NCBI GenBank assembly: GCA_965267245.1
Contig: OZ253939.1
Span: 3,658,001-3,722,000, forward strand
From: JANSWY01 sp965267245
GTDB taxonomy: Bacteria; Bacteroidota; Bacteroidia; Cytophagales; Cyclobacteriaceae
Direction: 5' to 3'
Length of the DNA: 64,000 nt
Part shown: positions 40,830 through 50,167 of the stretch, piece after piece
How positions within the stretch are numbered: the stretch's first letter is position 1
Layout: the number at the start of each line of letters is the position of its first letter
Program-made: the position numbers and the translations under genes
The notes under the pieces: model-generated
The model's database searches: none
What the model was told of the DNA's origin: nothing
The model's input: only the letters and a program-made list of their open reading frames with translations

Positions 40830-41573
40830 TCAGGTTTTCCAAAAATAGTATAGTGCAAAGCTTGTGATGGATATGGCTATGAATGACATGCCATACAGCA
40901 ATGAGATAATTATTGCTCTAAAAATGGTAGACAACAAAGTCTTTCCATAGACTGCTCTAATTGCATAAAATAAATACAACACAAACAATATTTGGAACCC
41001 AATAAACAACCATTGATTAACCTGGTACATCCCTGAGGTAATCATAGAGGTAATCAGCAGGTACAGCCCCAGAATTATAAAGAGGAACGCATGGTAATGC
41101 AGACTGAATATAAAATGGATGAAATAGTTGCCATAAGTTTTCCTAAACATCAGATAGACAATTCCTCCAAAGACAGGTAGTAGTAAAAATAGCACCTTGT
41201 GCATGTGTTGATCAATGAAGTAATCAAACAAATCCTGTGAAATATGCTCCCCTGCTACTTCAAGAGAGCTTTTTGGGTTAAGCTGAGCAAAAAGTATAAA
41301 AAAGAAGATACTGATAAACAGATACAACCGAAGGGGTGGTATATAACTGACTCTTTTCCCTGCAATATATTCGTTGGTCAAATGCCCTGGTCTGAAAATG
41401 AGCGGCACAAGGCTTTTGAAAATCTTTGAATCAAACGTAAAATAATCACCCAAAAAATCAAGAATTAACCCTTTAACAGACGCAATTTTGGATGTATCTT
41501 TCTGTCCACATTGAGGACAGAATTGAAAATCAGCTTCCATCTGTTTGTTGCAGTTGAGGCAGGTTTTAGTCAT
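40830..41573 (-). CDS. DUF3667 zinc-ribbon membrane protein
   Basis: 247 residues. N-terminal zinc ribbon CLNCNKQMEADFQFCPQCGQ (residues 5-24, two CxxC pairs), then the DUF3667 signature FDSKIFKSLVPLIFRPGHLT and YIAGKRVSYIPPLRLYLFIS, then four to five transmembrane helices. Function unknown. Its stop is immediately adjacent to the MoxR stop on the other strand. Confidence 0.88.
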   Translation of the reverse strand: MTKTCLNCNKQMEADFQFCPQCGQKDTSKIASVKGLILDFLGDYFTFDSKIFKSLVPLIFRPGHLTNEYIAGKRVSYIPPLRLYLFISIFFFILFAQLNPKSSLEVAGEHISQDLFDYFIDQHMHKVLFLLLPVFGGIVYLMFRKTYGNYFIHFIFSLHYHAFLFIILGLYLLITSMITSGMYQVNQWLFIGFQILFVLYLFYAIRAVYGKTLLSTIFRAIIISLLYGMSFIAISITSFALYYFWKT

Positions 41574-41611
41574 TTTGATAATTCAGGTTCATACGCTAAA
41601 GTTACGCTTAT

Positions 41612-41929
41612 TTGAAAATTGTATTTACCATATTGTTCTTTTCGTTGATTAGTTTGGTTGCCAAGGCTCAAACTGAAGACAAAGATGGTTCTCACAATCC
41701 AAATAAAACTGAATTAGATGTTAGCCCCCAAACCGATGAAGATTCGATAGATAAGGATAAGAAAGGAGTAGGTGACTTGCTCCTAACATTGGGTGAGGGA
41801 TTTCTTGATCGTTTAAAATACAGATTTAACTTGGGAGGCCTGGAAAACAAAATTGAAAATGCTACCAGGCGTTTCGACAATAAGGATGAAGATCAGTCCA
41901 CAACTGCTCCGGAAACAGCTCCTAAATAA
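41612..41929 (+). CDS. Small exported hypothetical protein
   Basis: 105 residues with a TTG start; the frame from this codon encodes a complete signal peptide (KIVFTILFFSLISLVAKAQ), and no ATG precedes it, so TTG is probably the true start. The mature part is acidic and low in hydrophobics (TEDKDGSHNPNKTELDVSPQ, DKKGVGDLLLTLGEGFLDRL) and ends in Thr/Pro/Ala. No domain recognised. It is divergent from DUF3667 and overlaps the pheS stop by 8 bp. Confidence 0.6.
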   Translation: MKIVFTILFFSLISLVAKAQTEDKDGSHNPNKTELDVSPQTDEDSIDKDKKGVGDLLLTLGEGFLDRLKYRFNLGGLENKIENATRRFDNKDEDQSTTAPETAPK

Positions 41930-42947
41930 TGCCCTGAAACTGTCTCAGAAACCGCACATCATTTTCTGAAAACAATCGGAGGTCATCTATAGAATACTTC
42001 AGCATAGCAATTCTCTCAATCCCCATTCCAAATGCAAAGCCTGTATATTCTTCAGGATCAATCCCACAATTTGCCAATACATTTGGATCAACCATGCCTG
42101 AACCGGCTATTTCAACCCAACCTGTATGTTTACACACTTTACATCCATCACCACCACATATAAAGCAACTTATATCAATCTCAGCGCTTGGTTCGGTGAA
42201 TGGAAAATAGGAAGGCCTGAATCTTATTTGAGTATCCTTTCCAAATAGCTCTTTGGAAAAATGATATAAGGTTTGCTTTAAGTCTTTAAATGAGACATTC
42301 TTATCCACATAGAGCCCTTCTACCTGATGGAAAAAACAGTGGGCCCTGGCAGAAATAGCTTCATTACGATATACCCTACCTGGCATGATTGACCTGAAAG
42401 GGGCCTTTCCATGTTCCATCATCCTGATTTGCACGTTGGACGTATGTGTTCTCAGTAGGATGTCCGGATTCCGTTCCACAAAAAAAGTGTCCTGCATCTC
42501 TCTCGCCGGATGATTCTCAGGAAAGTTTAAAGCAGTAAAGTTGTGCCAGTCATCTTCAACTTCAGGTCCGTCCTGTACAGAAAACCCAAGACGCTCAAAA
42601 ATCTCTATGATTCTATTTCGGGTAAGTGTGATTGGGTGAAGGGTACCAAGCTCATTCGGAACCGGAGGTAAAGTAAGATCTACCTGACTGGATTCATCTC
42701 CATTTTGTCCGTTTTCTGAAGCTTCAACTAATTCATTGAATCTGGTTTGCGCCAGTTCTTTTAATTCATTTAGCCTTACCCCAAACTCCTTTTTTTTGTC
42801 ATTAGGGATATTCTTAAATTCATTGAATAAATCGGAGACAACACTCTTTCGACTGATGAACTTTAGTCTGAATTGTTCCAATTGTTCAGCTGTGTTAGCC
42901 TGAACAGATTTGATCTCCTGAATGTACTCTTCTACCTTATCGAACAT
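41922..42947 (-). CDS. pheS: Phenylalanine-tRNA ligase alpha subunit
   Basis: 341 residues, the normal length. A helical coiled-coil N-terminus (1-85) is followed by the class II core: HPAREMQDTFFV, motif 2 PGRVYRNEAISARAHCFFHQ and motif 3 AFGMGIERIAMLKY. The cysteines in CFICGGDGCKVCKHTG are a zinc-like knuckle found in some bacterial PheS. It charges tRNA-Phe together with PheT, which is not in the window. Confidence 0.96.
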   Translation of the reverse strand: MFDKVEEYIQEIKSVQANTAEQLEQFRLKFISRKSVVSDLFNEFKNIPNDKKKEFGVRLNELKELAQTRFNELVEASENGQNGDESSQVDLTLPPVPNELGTLHPITLTRNRIIEIFERLGFSVQDGPEVEDDWHNFTALNFPENHPAREMQDTFFVERNPDILLRTHTSNVQIRMMEHGKAPFRSIMPGRVYRNEAISARAHCFFHQVEGLYVDKNVSFKDLKQTLYHFSKELFGKDTQIRFRPSYFPFTEPSAEIDISCFICGGDGCKVCKHTGWVEIAGSGMVDPNVLANCGIDPEEYTGFAFGMGIERIAMLKYSIDDLRLFSENDVRFLRQFQGII

Positions 42948-43013
42948 CTAATTCTAAATTAAGACCCCAAAGGTAATTGAAGCAAACCTGAAATTGAAAG
43001 TTATGAAGAGCAA

Positions 43014-44117
43014 TCAGGCGGACTTGGAAAGGAAAAATTGCTTTCTTTTCTGTTCTTGTTGTTTTAATTCATCCTGACCAAAGCGCTTATGTATTCTTGT
43101 CAATACGAAACTCAGTCCAAGTACAAGTGCAACTATAATTAAGATAGAAAAAGAATTGCCTAATGGTTGTAATTGGTATGCCAACATAACAAATAGAATA
43201 TTTGTACAGATTAGAATTGTAGTTGCCCTACTATGACTAAGACCTAGCTGAATTAGCAAGTGATGAATATGCCTCCTATCAGGTACCATCGGGGATGACT
43301 TTTTTAGGATTCTAATGGTAAAAACTCTGATTGTATCAAATAATGGAATAATCAATAATGCTACAGGGAATGCGATGTGAGCCGGATATTTGTAAGACAC
43401 GCCCAGGGGTAAAAAATAATTAGTATCAATAAAGTTTACTGTCATTACTGCTATAAAGAACCCAATTAGCATAGAACCAGTATCCCCCATAAAAATCCTG
43501 GATGGAGACCAATTAAAATAGAGGAAGGCAAGTATTGAGCCTACGGCTGCAAAGCTAAATAGTGCCAATGTTGTATTTTCAATAGTATAATACCAAAAAC
43601 CATAGATACTAAAAGCAAATATGCCTAGAGACCCTGCCAAACCATCAATCCCATCTATAAGATTATAGCTATTAGTGATCACGATCAAAGTAAAAAGAGT
43701 GACCAGGTAACTTGCCCAGTACGGCAATTCATCAACCCCAAATATCCCATATAGAGACTGAAATCGAATACCTCCAAATATTATCACGATCGAACATATT
43801 GCAATCTGGGCAACAAGTTTATGCCTGGCCCTGAGCATGACGATATCATCCCTTACTCCCAATAGAAACATAAGAAAGATACCACCTAGCATATAGCGAT
43901 ACTGAACTAAACCTGTGAAAGACATCCAAATTACTGCAGCAATAAAAATTCCAATGAAAATAGGTATCCCACCCATTGAAGGTGTTTCTACTGAGTGGAG
44001 CTTTCTATTATCGGGAGTATCTAAAAGATTTATAGACCGGAAGATTCTGATGGTCATGGGTATCAGCATGATACACACAAAAAAGGAGGTTACGCTGACA
44101 AGAAATATTCTATCCAT
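43014..44117 (-). CDS. WecA/MraY-type polyprenyl-phosphate GlcNAc-1-phosphate transferase
   Basis: 367 residues, about 11 membrane helices. Family motifs: SMGGIPIFIG, VTNSYNLIDGIDGLAGSLG (catalytic Asp pair), FNWSPSRIFMGDTGSMLIGF and PDRRHIHHLLIQLGLSHSRA. It transfers a HexNAc-1-phosphate (most often GlcNAc) from UDP-sugar to undecaprenyl phosphate at the inner membrane. It begins the surface-polysaccharide block and is 148 bp from the second initiating enzyme. Confidence 0.92.
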   Translation of the reverse strand: MDRIFLVSVTSFFVCIMLIPMTIRIFRSINLLDTPDNRKLHSVETPSMGGIPIFIGIFIAAVIWMSFTGLVQYRYMLGGIFLMFLLGVRDDIVMLRARHKLVAQIAICSIVIIFGGIRFQSLYGIFGVDELPYWASYLVTLFTLIVITNSYNLIDGIDGLAGSLGIFAFSIYGFWYYTIENTTLALFSFAAVGSILAFLYFNWSPSRIFMGDTGSMLIGFFIAVMTVNFIDTNYFLPLGVSYKYPAHIAFPVALLIIPLFDTIRVFTIRILKKSSPMVPDRRHIHHLLIQLGLSHSRATTILICTNILFVMLAYQLQPLGNSFSILIIVALVLGLSFVLTRIHKRFGQDELKQQEQKRKQFFLSKSA

Positions 44118-44265
44118 ATTAACTATTCCGGTTGGTTTAAAATAGTACTGATTCAGAAATTTATTAGATTATTTCAAGCAGCTGGTTCAGCAAAGATAGT
44201 CGATAAATATCAATGTTTCATCAACTTACTAATATCAAATCAATTCTATTTGACATAATTGTGCA

Positions 44266-45654
44266 TCAATAAGCCGTTTCCTGGCCTTTCACAATGGATA
44301 TTACTGTCAGTATGATAATTTTCAAATCCAATAACAAACTCCAGTTCTTCACATAGAACCTGTCAAGTTTTACACGACCATACATGGCACTAAAATGAGA
44401 GGTTTCTCCTCTATAACCTTTGGCCTGCGCGAGACCAGTTATACCAGGTTTCACCGCATGTCTTTGGATGAAACGGTCGATTTTAGGTAGAAATTCCTCA
44501 TTCAACTTGATTGGGTGAGGTCTCGGCCCAACGACCGACATATCCCCTAGAAATACATTAATAAATTGCGGCACCTCATCTAAACTTGACTTCCGGAGGA
44601 AAGCACCGACTCTTGTGATTCGAGGGTCATTTTTAGTGGCCTGCCTTGTATCAGCATCTTTATTGACGAGCATTGTTCTGAATTTCCAACACAAAAACTT
44701 AGTGTTCCCTTTACCGTGACGGTATTGTTTGAAAAAGATAGGGCCTTTTGATTCAAGCCTTATCAACAATCCAATTATTGGAATTATCCAGGACAGCAAG
44801 AAAATCATTACGAGTGAACTGAAAATAATGTCAAATGCCCTTTTTATAAATCGGTTAAACACATTATCCAGTGGAATAGAGCTTACATTGATTACAGGAA
44901 TCTCACCGTATCGCTGTATTGTCAGGTTTTTGTTGGTAATTGTACTGAACCTTGATAATACCTTTATTTTAATCAAATTATTCTCCGCGAAATCAACAAT
45001 TCTTTTGATTTCATCATCATAAAGCTTCGGTAGAGAGCAGAAAATCAAATCAATGTTGTTTCTCACAACATATTCCTCCAGCTCATTTACTGTTCCTAAA
45101 ATCTTCTTATTTGGATTTTTTATATGGTGATTATCAAAGTATCCAAAAAATTTGTATCCTATACCTGGGTTACTATGAATGTATTCGACTAAGTTTTGAG
45201 AAGTGTCTCCATAGCCAACTACTACCACATGTCTAATATTAAAACCTCTTTTACGGTAATACCTGATGACATGGTAGCCAACAATGCGCCAACCCACAAT
45301 GAGTACGGAGAAAATAAGGTAAGTGTAAAACAAGTGCTCACGCGAGTAATAGTAAGACCTCATTGCTACCCACATTGCAAATGTGAGCGACAGATTAATT
45401 ACCAGAGCAAGAAGAACTTTATTAACAACCTCTAAAACTCTGGATTCCCTGCTACTCTCATGGAGCTTCGCGCCATAAAAAATAATTATCCAGGCAATGT
45501 TCAGAAATATATGCAGTGTCCCATACTCTTCATCAAAATACAGAAATTGCCCAAACCTTATGGTATTGGCTATTGCAACACCAATATTTAAACTGATAAG
45601 ATCAGCTATTAAAAATAGTATTGGAAAGAATTTTGAATATCTGCGCTTTATCAT
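44266..45654 (-). CDS. WcaJ/WbaP-type undecaprenyl-phosphate sugar phosphotransferase
   Basis: 462 residues. Four to five N-terminal membrane helices, a CoA-binding-like middle domain (VVVVGYGDTSQNLVEYIH) and the C-terminal bacterial sugar transferase domain (about 268-462) with KRAFDIIFSS, FLCWKFRTM, RKSSLDEVPQFINV, DMSVVGPRPHP and KPGITGLAQAKGYRGE. It links glucose- or galactose-1-phosphate to the lipid carrier. A second, monotopic-type initiating transferase next to a WecA-like one implies two glycans or a branch in the assembly. Confidence 0.93.
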   Translation of the reverse strand: MIKRRYSKFFPILFLIADLISLNIGVAIANTIRFGQFLYFDEEYGTLHIFLNIAWIIIFYGAKLHESSRESRVLEVVNKVLLALVINLSLTFAMWVAMRSYYYSREHLFYTYLIFSVLIVGWRIVGYHVIRYYRKRGFNIRHVVVVGYGDTSQNLVEYIHSNPGIGYKFFGYFDNHHIKNPNKKILGTVNELEEYVVRNNIDLIFCSLPKLYDDEIKRIVDFAENNLIKIKVLSRFSTITNKNLTIQRYGEIPVINVSSIPLDNVFNRFIKRAFDIIFSSLVMIFLLSWIIPIIGLLIRLESKGPIFFKQYRHGKGNTKFLCWKFRTMLVNKDADTRQATKNDPRITRVGAFLRKSSLDEVPQFINVFLGDMSVVGPRPHPIKLNEEFLPKIDRFIQRHAVKPGITGLAQAKGYRGETSHFSAMYGRVKLDRFYVKNWSLLLDLKIIILTVISIVKGQETAY

Positions 45655-45967
45655 ACAGCTAGGTCAATACAAAACCAGACCTGCAAAGAACGGAATTATT
45701 TATGAATTATCAAAAGACTTATCACTTCATTATGACCAGCACATAGATTTCTATTAAAGTTTAAAAATATTAAAAAATAAGCTTGAAATAATGACTGATC
45801 ACAAAGGTGTAGAGTACATCGTTCGCAAGTATCCTAATAATACCAGCTAACTTCAAACTAAACCATGACTATCACAATCAGTGGCACTTTATTAGATGAT
45901 CTATTTAAATTATTTTCAGCTATGTTTGAGCATCATCAAATAAATTGTAATTTCCGATAAGATTACT
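45655..45967. other. 313-bp divergent intergenic region, no gene
   Basis: AT-rich region between the divergent sugar transferase and flippase genes. Candidate promoter elements: TTG with GTTCTTTG 19 nt away on the minus strand (45715-45684) for the transferase, and TATGTTTG (45921-45928, exact -7 match, no clear TTG at the right distance) for the flippase. I see no reading frame with coding character and no RNA gene. Confidence 0.5.
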
Positions 45968-47152
45968 ATGCTTTCCTCGAATCTATTGAAAAGTGGATCT
46001 GTCTCTTCTTTTGCTGCTTTATGTGCATTTCTTGGAAATATTTTAATGGCCAGATATCTCAACCATGAAATATATGGGAAAGTGGCATTAATTATTACTG
46101 TCTTTAACCTGATCTCATTAGTAGCGACACTTGGCCAACCAGCTGTCTTAAAGCGAGAAATACTCCAAGGTGGACATTTCCCACAATTGAAAAAAGATGC
46201 AGGTATTTTTTTACTTATCTCAACTCCACTTTCAATTCTGCTTACTATTATTTCAAGTTACTGGTATAAGCTCAATATAATTGAAATGTGCTTCCTTTCA
46301 TTTTTTTCAGTTTGCACAGCCTTCATTTCATATGGTATAGTATTGTTAGATTGCTCCCGACAATTCGCTCTTTCTAGTCTAATTCAACGATTACCAATTG
46401 CACTAATACTGCTTTTATCACCAGCTTTTATCCTAAATATATCTTTTACCTATCTTCAGATGCTATTTTTTCTCGGGTTATTCTTCATGATCACCATGGG
46501 AGTCATCGCTTTGAGAATATTCAATCGTAAGTTGGACGGAACTTTAATAGTCAATTGGGAATCAAGAAAAATCGGCGGCCATTTTGTCCTTTTATCACTT
46601 ACAAATATTTTACCGTTTTATGGTATTTCAGCGATAGCTGGCAAAATCGCACCAGTAGAAACCTTTGCAATTTTTTCTGCGGTAATGTTATTTCAGCGTC
46701 CGTTTTACATTCTTAATAATTTACTCAACAGAATGTTGGTAGTCACCTGGAAAATTAGCACCAAAATCACAATGAGGGACTATTTTGGTGTTGTGGCAAT
46801 TGGGACATTCCTAGCAATATCCGTAATAACCTTTAAAAAGGAATTTGTTCAGCTAGTTTTCGGGGACAATTTTGCTCATGGCGAACAATATATCACGCCT
46901 TTCATGTTAACCGGTTTATTGGTGATTGTGGACTCATTTCCCCGAAATCAAATCTTAAATTTTGCAAGCCAACCACTTCTGAGGAAGTTCACGGTTATTC
47001 AGGCGCTCACTTCGTTAGGTATACTGGTTTATACATTACTAATGTATCAAAATATACTCGCTATTGCATGGGCAGGTTTTGCATTGTTGATTGTGAAAGT
47101 ATCAATATCTTATTCGTTCCTTCTAATTGATTTCAAATTAAAAAAACCCTAA
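45968..47152 (+). CDS. Wzx-type polysaccharide flippase
   Basis: 394 residues, about 11-12 transmembrane helices, beginning with the typical MLSSNLLKSGSVSSFAALCA segment and FLGNILMARYLNHEIYGKVA. Flips the lipid-linked repeat unit across the inner membrane. Plus-strand gene inside an otherwise minus-strand region; its stop overlaps the convergent GT2 stop by 3 bp. Confidence 0.88.
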   Translation: MLSSNLLKSGSVSSFAALCAFLGNILMARYLNHEIYGKVALIITVFNLISLVATLGQPAVLKREILQGGHFPQLKKDAGIFLLISTPLSILLTIISSYWYKLNIIEMCFLSFFSVCTAFISYGIVLLDCSRQFALSSLIQRLPIALILLLSPAFILNISFTYLQMLFFLGLFFMITMGVIALRIFNRKLDGTLIVNWESRKIGGHFVLLSLTNILPFYGISAIAGKIAPVETFAIFSAVMLFQRPFYILNNLLNRMLVVTWKISTKITMRDYFGVVAIGTFLAISVITFKKEFVQLVFGDNFAHGEQYITPFMLTGLLVIVDSFPRNQILNFASQPLLRKFTVIQALTSLGILVYTLLMYQNILAIAWAGFALLIVKVSISYSFLLIDFKLKKP

Positions 47153-48069
47153 TGCCTATCCAGATTAAGTTCTAAATTCTTGAAAATCACTTCACTCGAA
47201 CCTTTCCCAAAAATGAATCCATGCAGGGTTCCCAAACAGCTGGCTACCTGAATTAAGAAAAGATTATGTAGATTCATAGTCACAAATCCCATTTCAGATT
47301 TTCTGTATTTATATACTGCGGCAAGTGTTTTGATTGTCCGGGCAACTGGTATAATCAAGATTTTGAGTAAATAAATAACTCTTGTCAACATGGTCAAGTT
47401 TGATTGCCTATTTCTCTCTATTCCATACCCTACATTAAAATAATAATTCAGTTTTAAGGAATCCATTAGCCTCTTTTCAAAGTAGTGTTTAATGCACATT
47501 TCCCCGCTTAAACCAATTGAACAATCAGCCTTTATCAGCTTATCAACTATCAATTGATCATAGCCAAAGATTGAGGTGTCATCACCAAGATTATCAAGGG
47601 CCTCCTTTTTATAGAGTGAATTATAACCTGGCAATGAATTCATAGAGGGTTTGATCAAAGTTTTATTAAAGGGAAAGAAGTTAATCAACGCCAGTAATCT
47701 TGATAAGTTACTACCTTCTGACAGGATAACTCCCCCAATTCCAACATGCCCTTCTTTTTCCAAATTTCTGAACCCATTAAGATATTCCGTCCCAACTATT
47801 TCACAGTGCTCTTCAAGATATGCAACCCATTTGCCTCTGGAACTTTTAGCTCCCAGATACCTTAAATGACCCAAATCTGAATTAGGACTTGCCTTAATGA
47901 GAGTGATCTCAAAGTCATCTTCCAACATTGGTTTCTCGGTACAATAAACAACAATTATCTCTTTCTCAACAGAATTAATCCACCTCATGATACTTTCTAT
48001 TGCCCTATAGGCTCTTTCTAGTTTCAAATCACAAACAATGACAAATGAAATCAAGGGTGAGCTAGTCAT
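47149..48069 (-). CDS. GT2-family glycosyltransferase (EEH variant, paralog 2)
   Basis: 306 residues. A GT-A Rossmann-like start (ISFVIVCDLKLERAYRAIES) and acceptor-side region; WVAYLEEHCEI occupies the position of the usual DxD motif, giving an E-E-H triad. C-terminal hydrophobic segments anchor it in the membrane (VIYLLKILIIPVAR, HNLFLIQVASCLG). It resembles the protein encoded directly upstream in layout and C-terminus and overlaps it by 4 bp. Sugar donor unknown. Confidence 0.82.
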   Translation of the reverse strand: MTSSPLISFVIVCDLKLERAYRAIESIMRWINSVEKEIIVVYCTEKPMLEDDFEITLIKASPNSDLGHLRYLGAKSSRGKWVAYLEEHCEIVGTEYLNGFRNLEKEGHVGIGGVILSEGSNLSRLLALINFFPFNKTLIKPSMNSLPGYNSLYKKEALDNLGDDTSIFGYDQLIVDKLIKADCSIGLSGEMCIKHYFEKRLMDSLKLNYYFNVGYGIERNRQSNLTMLTRVIYLLKILIIPVARTIKTLAAVYKYRKSEMGFVTMNLHNLFLIQVASCLGTLHGFIFGKGSSEVIFKNLELNLDRH

Positions 48070-49010
48070 AGGTTTTCATTTTTTGTTCTTTCTGCATCAA
48101 GTTCCATTTTCGCTAACATCAACCCCTGCTGCTCTGAGGGAAACAGCAGGCCATAAGATATCCCGAGACACGCACAACCATAAGTATAAAATATTACCGG
48201 AGAGAAGGATAAAAAGCTTAAGAGCCTTTCAGGTTGATTCCTGATAAGGAATAAAAGAATTTTTGCCGTTCTTGAAAATGGTCTTAAAAGGTTTAATAGG
48301 GACTGAAATATCCTTTTTAACAAATTCGGTCTCTCTTCAATTAAAATTGAGGTGCCCAGGCAGGCATGCCAATAAAAATAACTATTCGTGATCTCAGAGA
48401 AAGAAGATTCATTTATATGGCTAATTCTATTATTTGGGTCTATTAAGAATTTCCCTCCTTGCCTTGTTAATTCGTTTAACAACAAAATTTCATTTTGAAT
48501 GAGAATAGGTACCCGATCGCCAAAACTTAAAACTGCCTCTCTGGAATAGGTAGCGTTGTGGCCTACCATTAACTTTGCATCTCGTCGCGTAGTTGGTGGA
48601 AGCCATCTATAGTAATTGCAATAATGCAATATGTTGCTGAGTTTCTCATCAGGATTAGCATTGTGGATCTCTCCGCTCATCCCCTTGTATTTCACTTTGT
48701 CTATATCGAGTATGGAATTCAGCCAGCCATCATGAACTCGAACATGTTCCTCAACAAATGAAACCCAATATCCTTTTGCTGCCTTTAATGCGGAATATTT
48801 TAAGTCTCCTATTGCTTCTCTTGCCATTTGTAAATAAACAACATCCTTCTTATCAATCAGAATTTTGGGAGCACCAATTGTATTTGCATCTACAATCACT
48901 AATTCAGCTCTGTCAATATTCTCCTGGTTAAGAATTTTTTTAAAACAAGTCTCAGCTCGTTTTCTCTTATTTCCGATCACAACAATGATGGAAACGTCTG
49001 GCTTTTTCAT
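48066..49010 (-). CDS. GT2-family glycosyltransferase (EEH variant, paralog 1)
   Basis: 314 residues. VSIIVVIGNKRKRAETCFKK opens a GT-A fold; YWVSFVEEHVRVHDGWLNS carries E-E-H at the metal site. Shared features with the downstream GT2 include AIGDLKYSALKAAKGYW versus GHLRYLGAKSSRGKW and the same C-terminal membrane segment ending in an LELDAER/LELNLDR helix, so the two are a tandem duplication. Adds an unknown sugar to the repeat unit. Confidence 0.82.
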   Translation of the reverse strand: MKKPDVSIIVVIGNKRKRAETCFKKILNQENIDRAELVIVDANTIGAPKILIDKKDVVYLQMAREAIGDLKYSALKAAKGYWVSFVEEHVRVHDGWLNSILDIDKVKYKGMSGEIHNANPDEKLSNILHYCNYYRWLPPTTRRDAKLMVGHNATYSREAVLSFGDRVPILIQNEILLLNELTRQGGKFLIDPNNRISHINESSFSEITNSYFYWHACLGTSILIEERPNLLKRIFQSLLNLLRPFSRTAKILLFLIRNQPERLLSFLSFSPVIFYTYGCACLGISYGLLFPSEQQGLMLAKMELDAERTKNENL

Positions 49011-49099
49011 TTAATTGAAGATTAAAGGAGCAAATTAACACAACTACAGTTGAATTTACTTAATGAACATTAAATTGCCCGTATAAACAAATCACATTC

Positions 49100-50167
49100 A
49101 TGAGGATAGCAATTATAACCGGAGCTGGGGGCCTGGTAGGAAGTGCATGCTGCAAGTTGCTTGCCAGTCAATTTGATCTCATAATAGGTATTGACAATAA
49201 TCAGCGTGCAAAGCTATTTGGGAATGATGGAAGTGTACTGGAAAGTGCAGCAGAATTATCAAATAATCTGCATAATTTCCACCTGAAGCAAATTGATATC
49301 AGGGAAAAATCAGAAATCAACAATATTTTTCAGAAATACGGAGACGACATAAAACTTATTGTGCATGCTGCAGCCCAACCAAGTCATGATTGGTCCGCAA
49401 AAGATCCTTATACAGACTATACGATAAATGCAGTTGGGTCTATTAATATGCTGGAAGCCTTCCGAAAGCACACTCCTGCAGCGGTGTTTGTTCATTTATC
49501 AACGAATAAAGTCTACGGTGACAGGCCGAACTATTTACCACTGGAAGAACAAGACACCAGATGGGAGCTGGAAAGGAATCATCAATACTTTCAAGGAGTG
49601 AATGAAAATATGAACGTAGACAATTGTGTTCATTCTCCTTTTGGTGCCTCTAAATTGTCTGCAGATGTTACGGTACAGGAATATGGTAAATACTTTGGAT
49701 TAAAAACTGTTATATTCAGAGCTGGTTGTATCACTGGATCCAATCATCAGGCGGCTGTGCTTCACGGTTTTCTAGCCTACCTTGTTCGGTGTATTGTTGA
49801 GGGAAAAGAGTATACAATTTATGGATACAAGGGGAAACAAGTACGTGACAATATTCATGCGGAAGACCTTTCCAGCGCTATTTGGAATGTTTTTGAAAAA
49901 CCTCCTACAGGAGGAACAGTCTACAATATTGGAGGTTCCCGGTTCAGTAATTGTTCAATTATTGAAGCTGTCGAAATTACCCGAGAATTAATTAGCACAA
50001 ACTTCAATCCGATATACTCAGATATAAATAGGGTAGGTGATCACATCTGGTGGATATCAGATAATTCCAAATTTAAATCTGACTACCCCAATTGGTCTCC
50101 AAAATTTGATACCAAGAAGATAATTGAGGAGCTTGCTACGTATTATCAGCGAACTTTGATTAAATAA
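49100..50167 (+). CDS. NAD-dependent epimerase/dehydratase, CDP-paratose 2-epimerase-like
   Basis: 355 residues, extended SDR. NAD motif TGAGGLVGSA (7-16), HAAAQPSHDWS (89-99), HLSTNKVYGDRPN (132-144), RAGCITGSNHQAAVLHGF and GKQVRDNIHAEDL match nucleotide-sugar epimerases of the CDP-tyvelose/paratose type. The SDR catalytic YxxxK is FGASK here (Phe181, Lys185), so the usual proton-relay Tyr is absent. Its product would be a modified nucleotide sugar for the polysaccharide. Convergent, overlapping the next gene by 8 bp. Confidence 0.85.
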   Translation: MRIAIITGAGGLVGSACCKLLASQFDLIIGIDNNQRAKLFGNDGSVLESAAELSNNLHNFHLKQIDIREKSEINNIFQKYGDDIKLIVHAAAQPSHDWSAKDPYTDYTINAVGSINMLEAFRKHTPAAVFVHLSTNKVYGDRPNYLPLEEQDTRWELERNHQYFQGVNENMNVDNCVHSPFGASKLSADVTVQEYGKYFGLKTVIFRAGCITGSNHQAAVLHGFLAYLVRCIVEGKEYTIYGYKGKQVRDNIHAEDLSSAIWNVFEKPPTGGTVYNIGGSRFSNCSIIEAVEITRELISTNFNPIYSDINRVGDHIWWISDNSKFKSDYPNWSPKFDTKKIIEELATYYQRTLIK

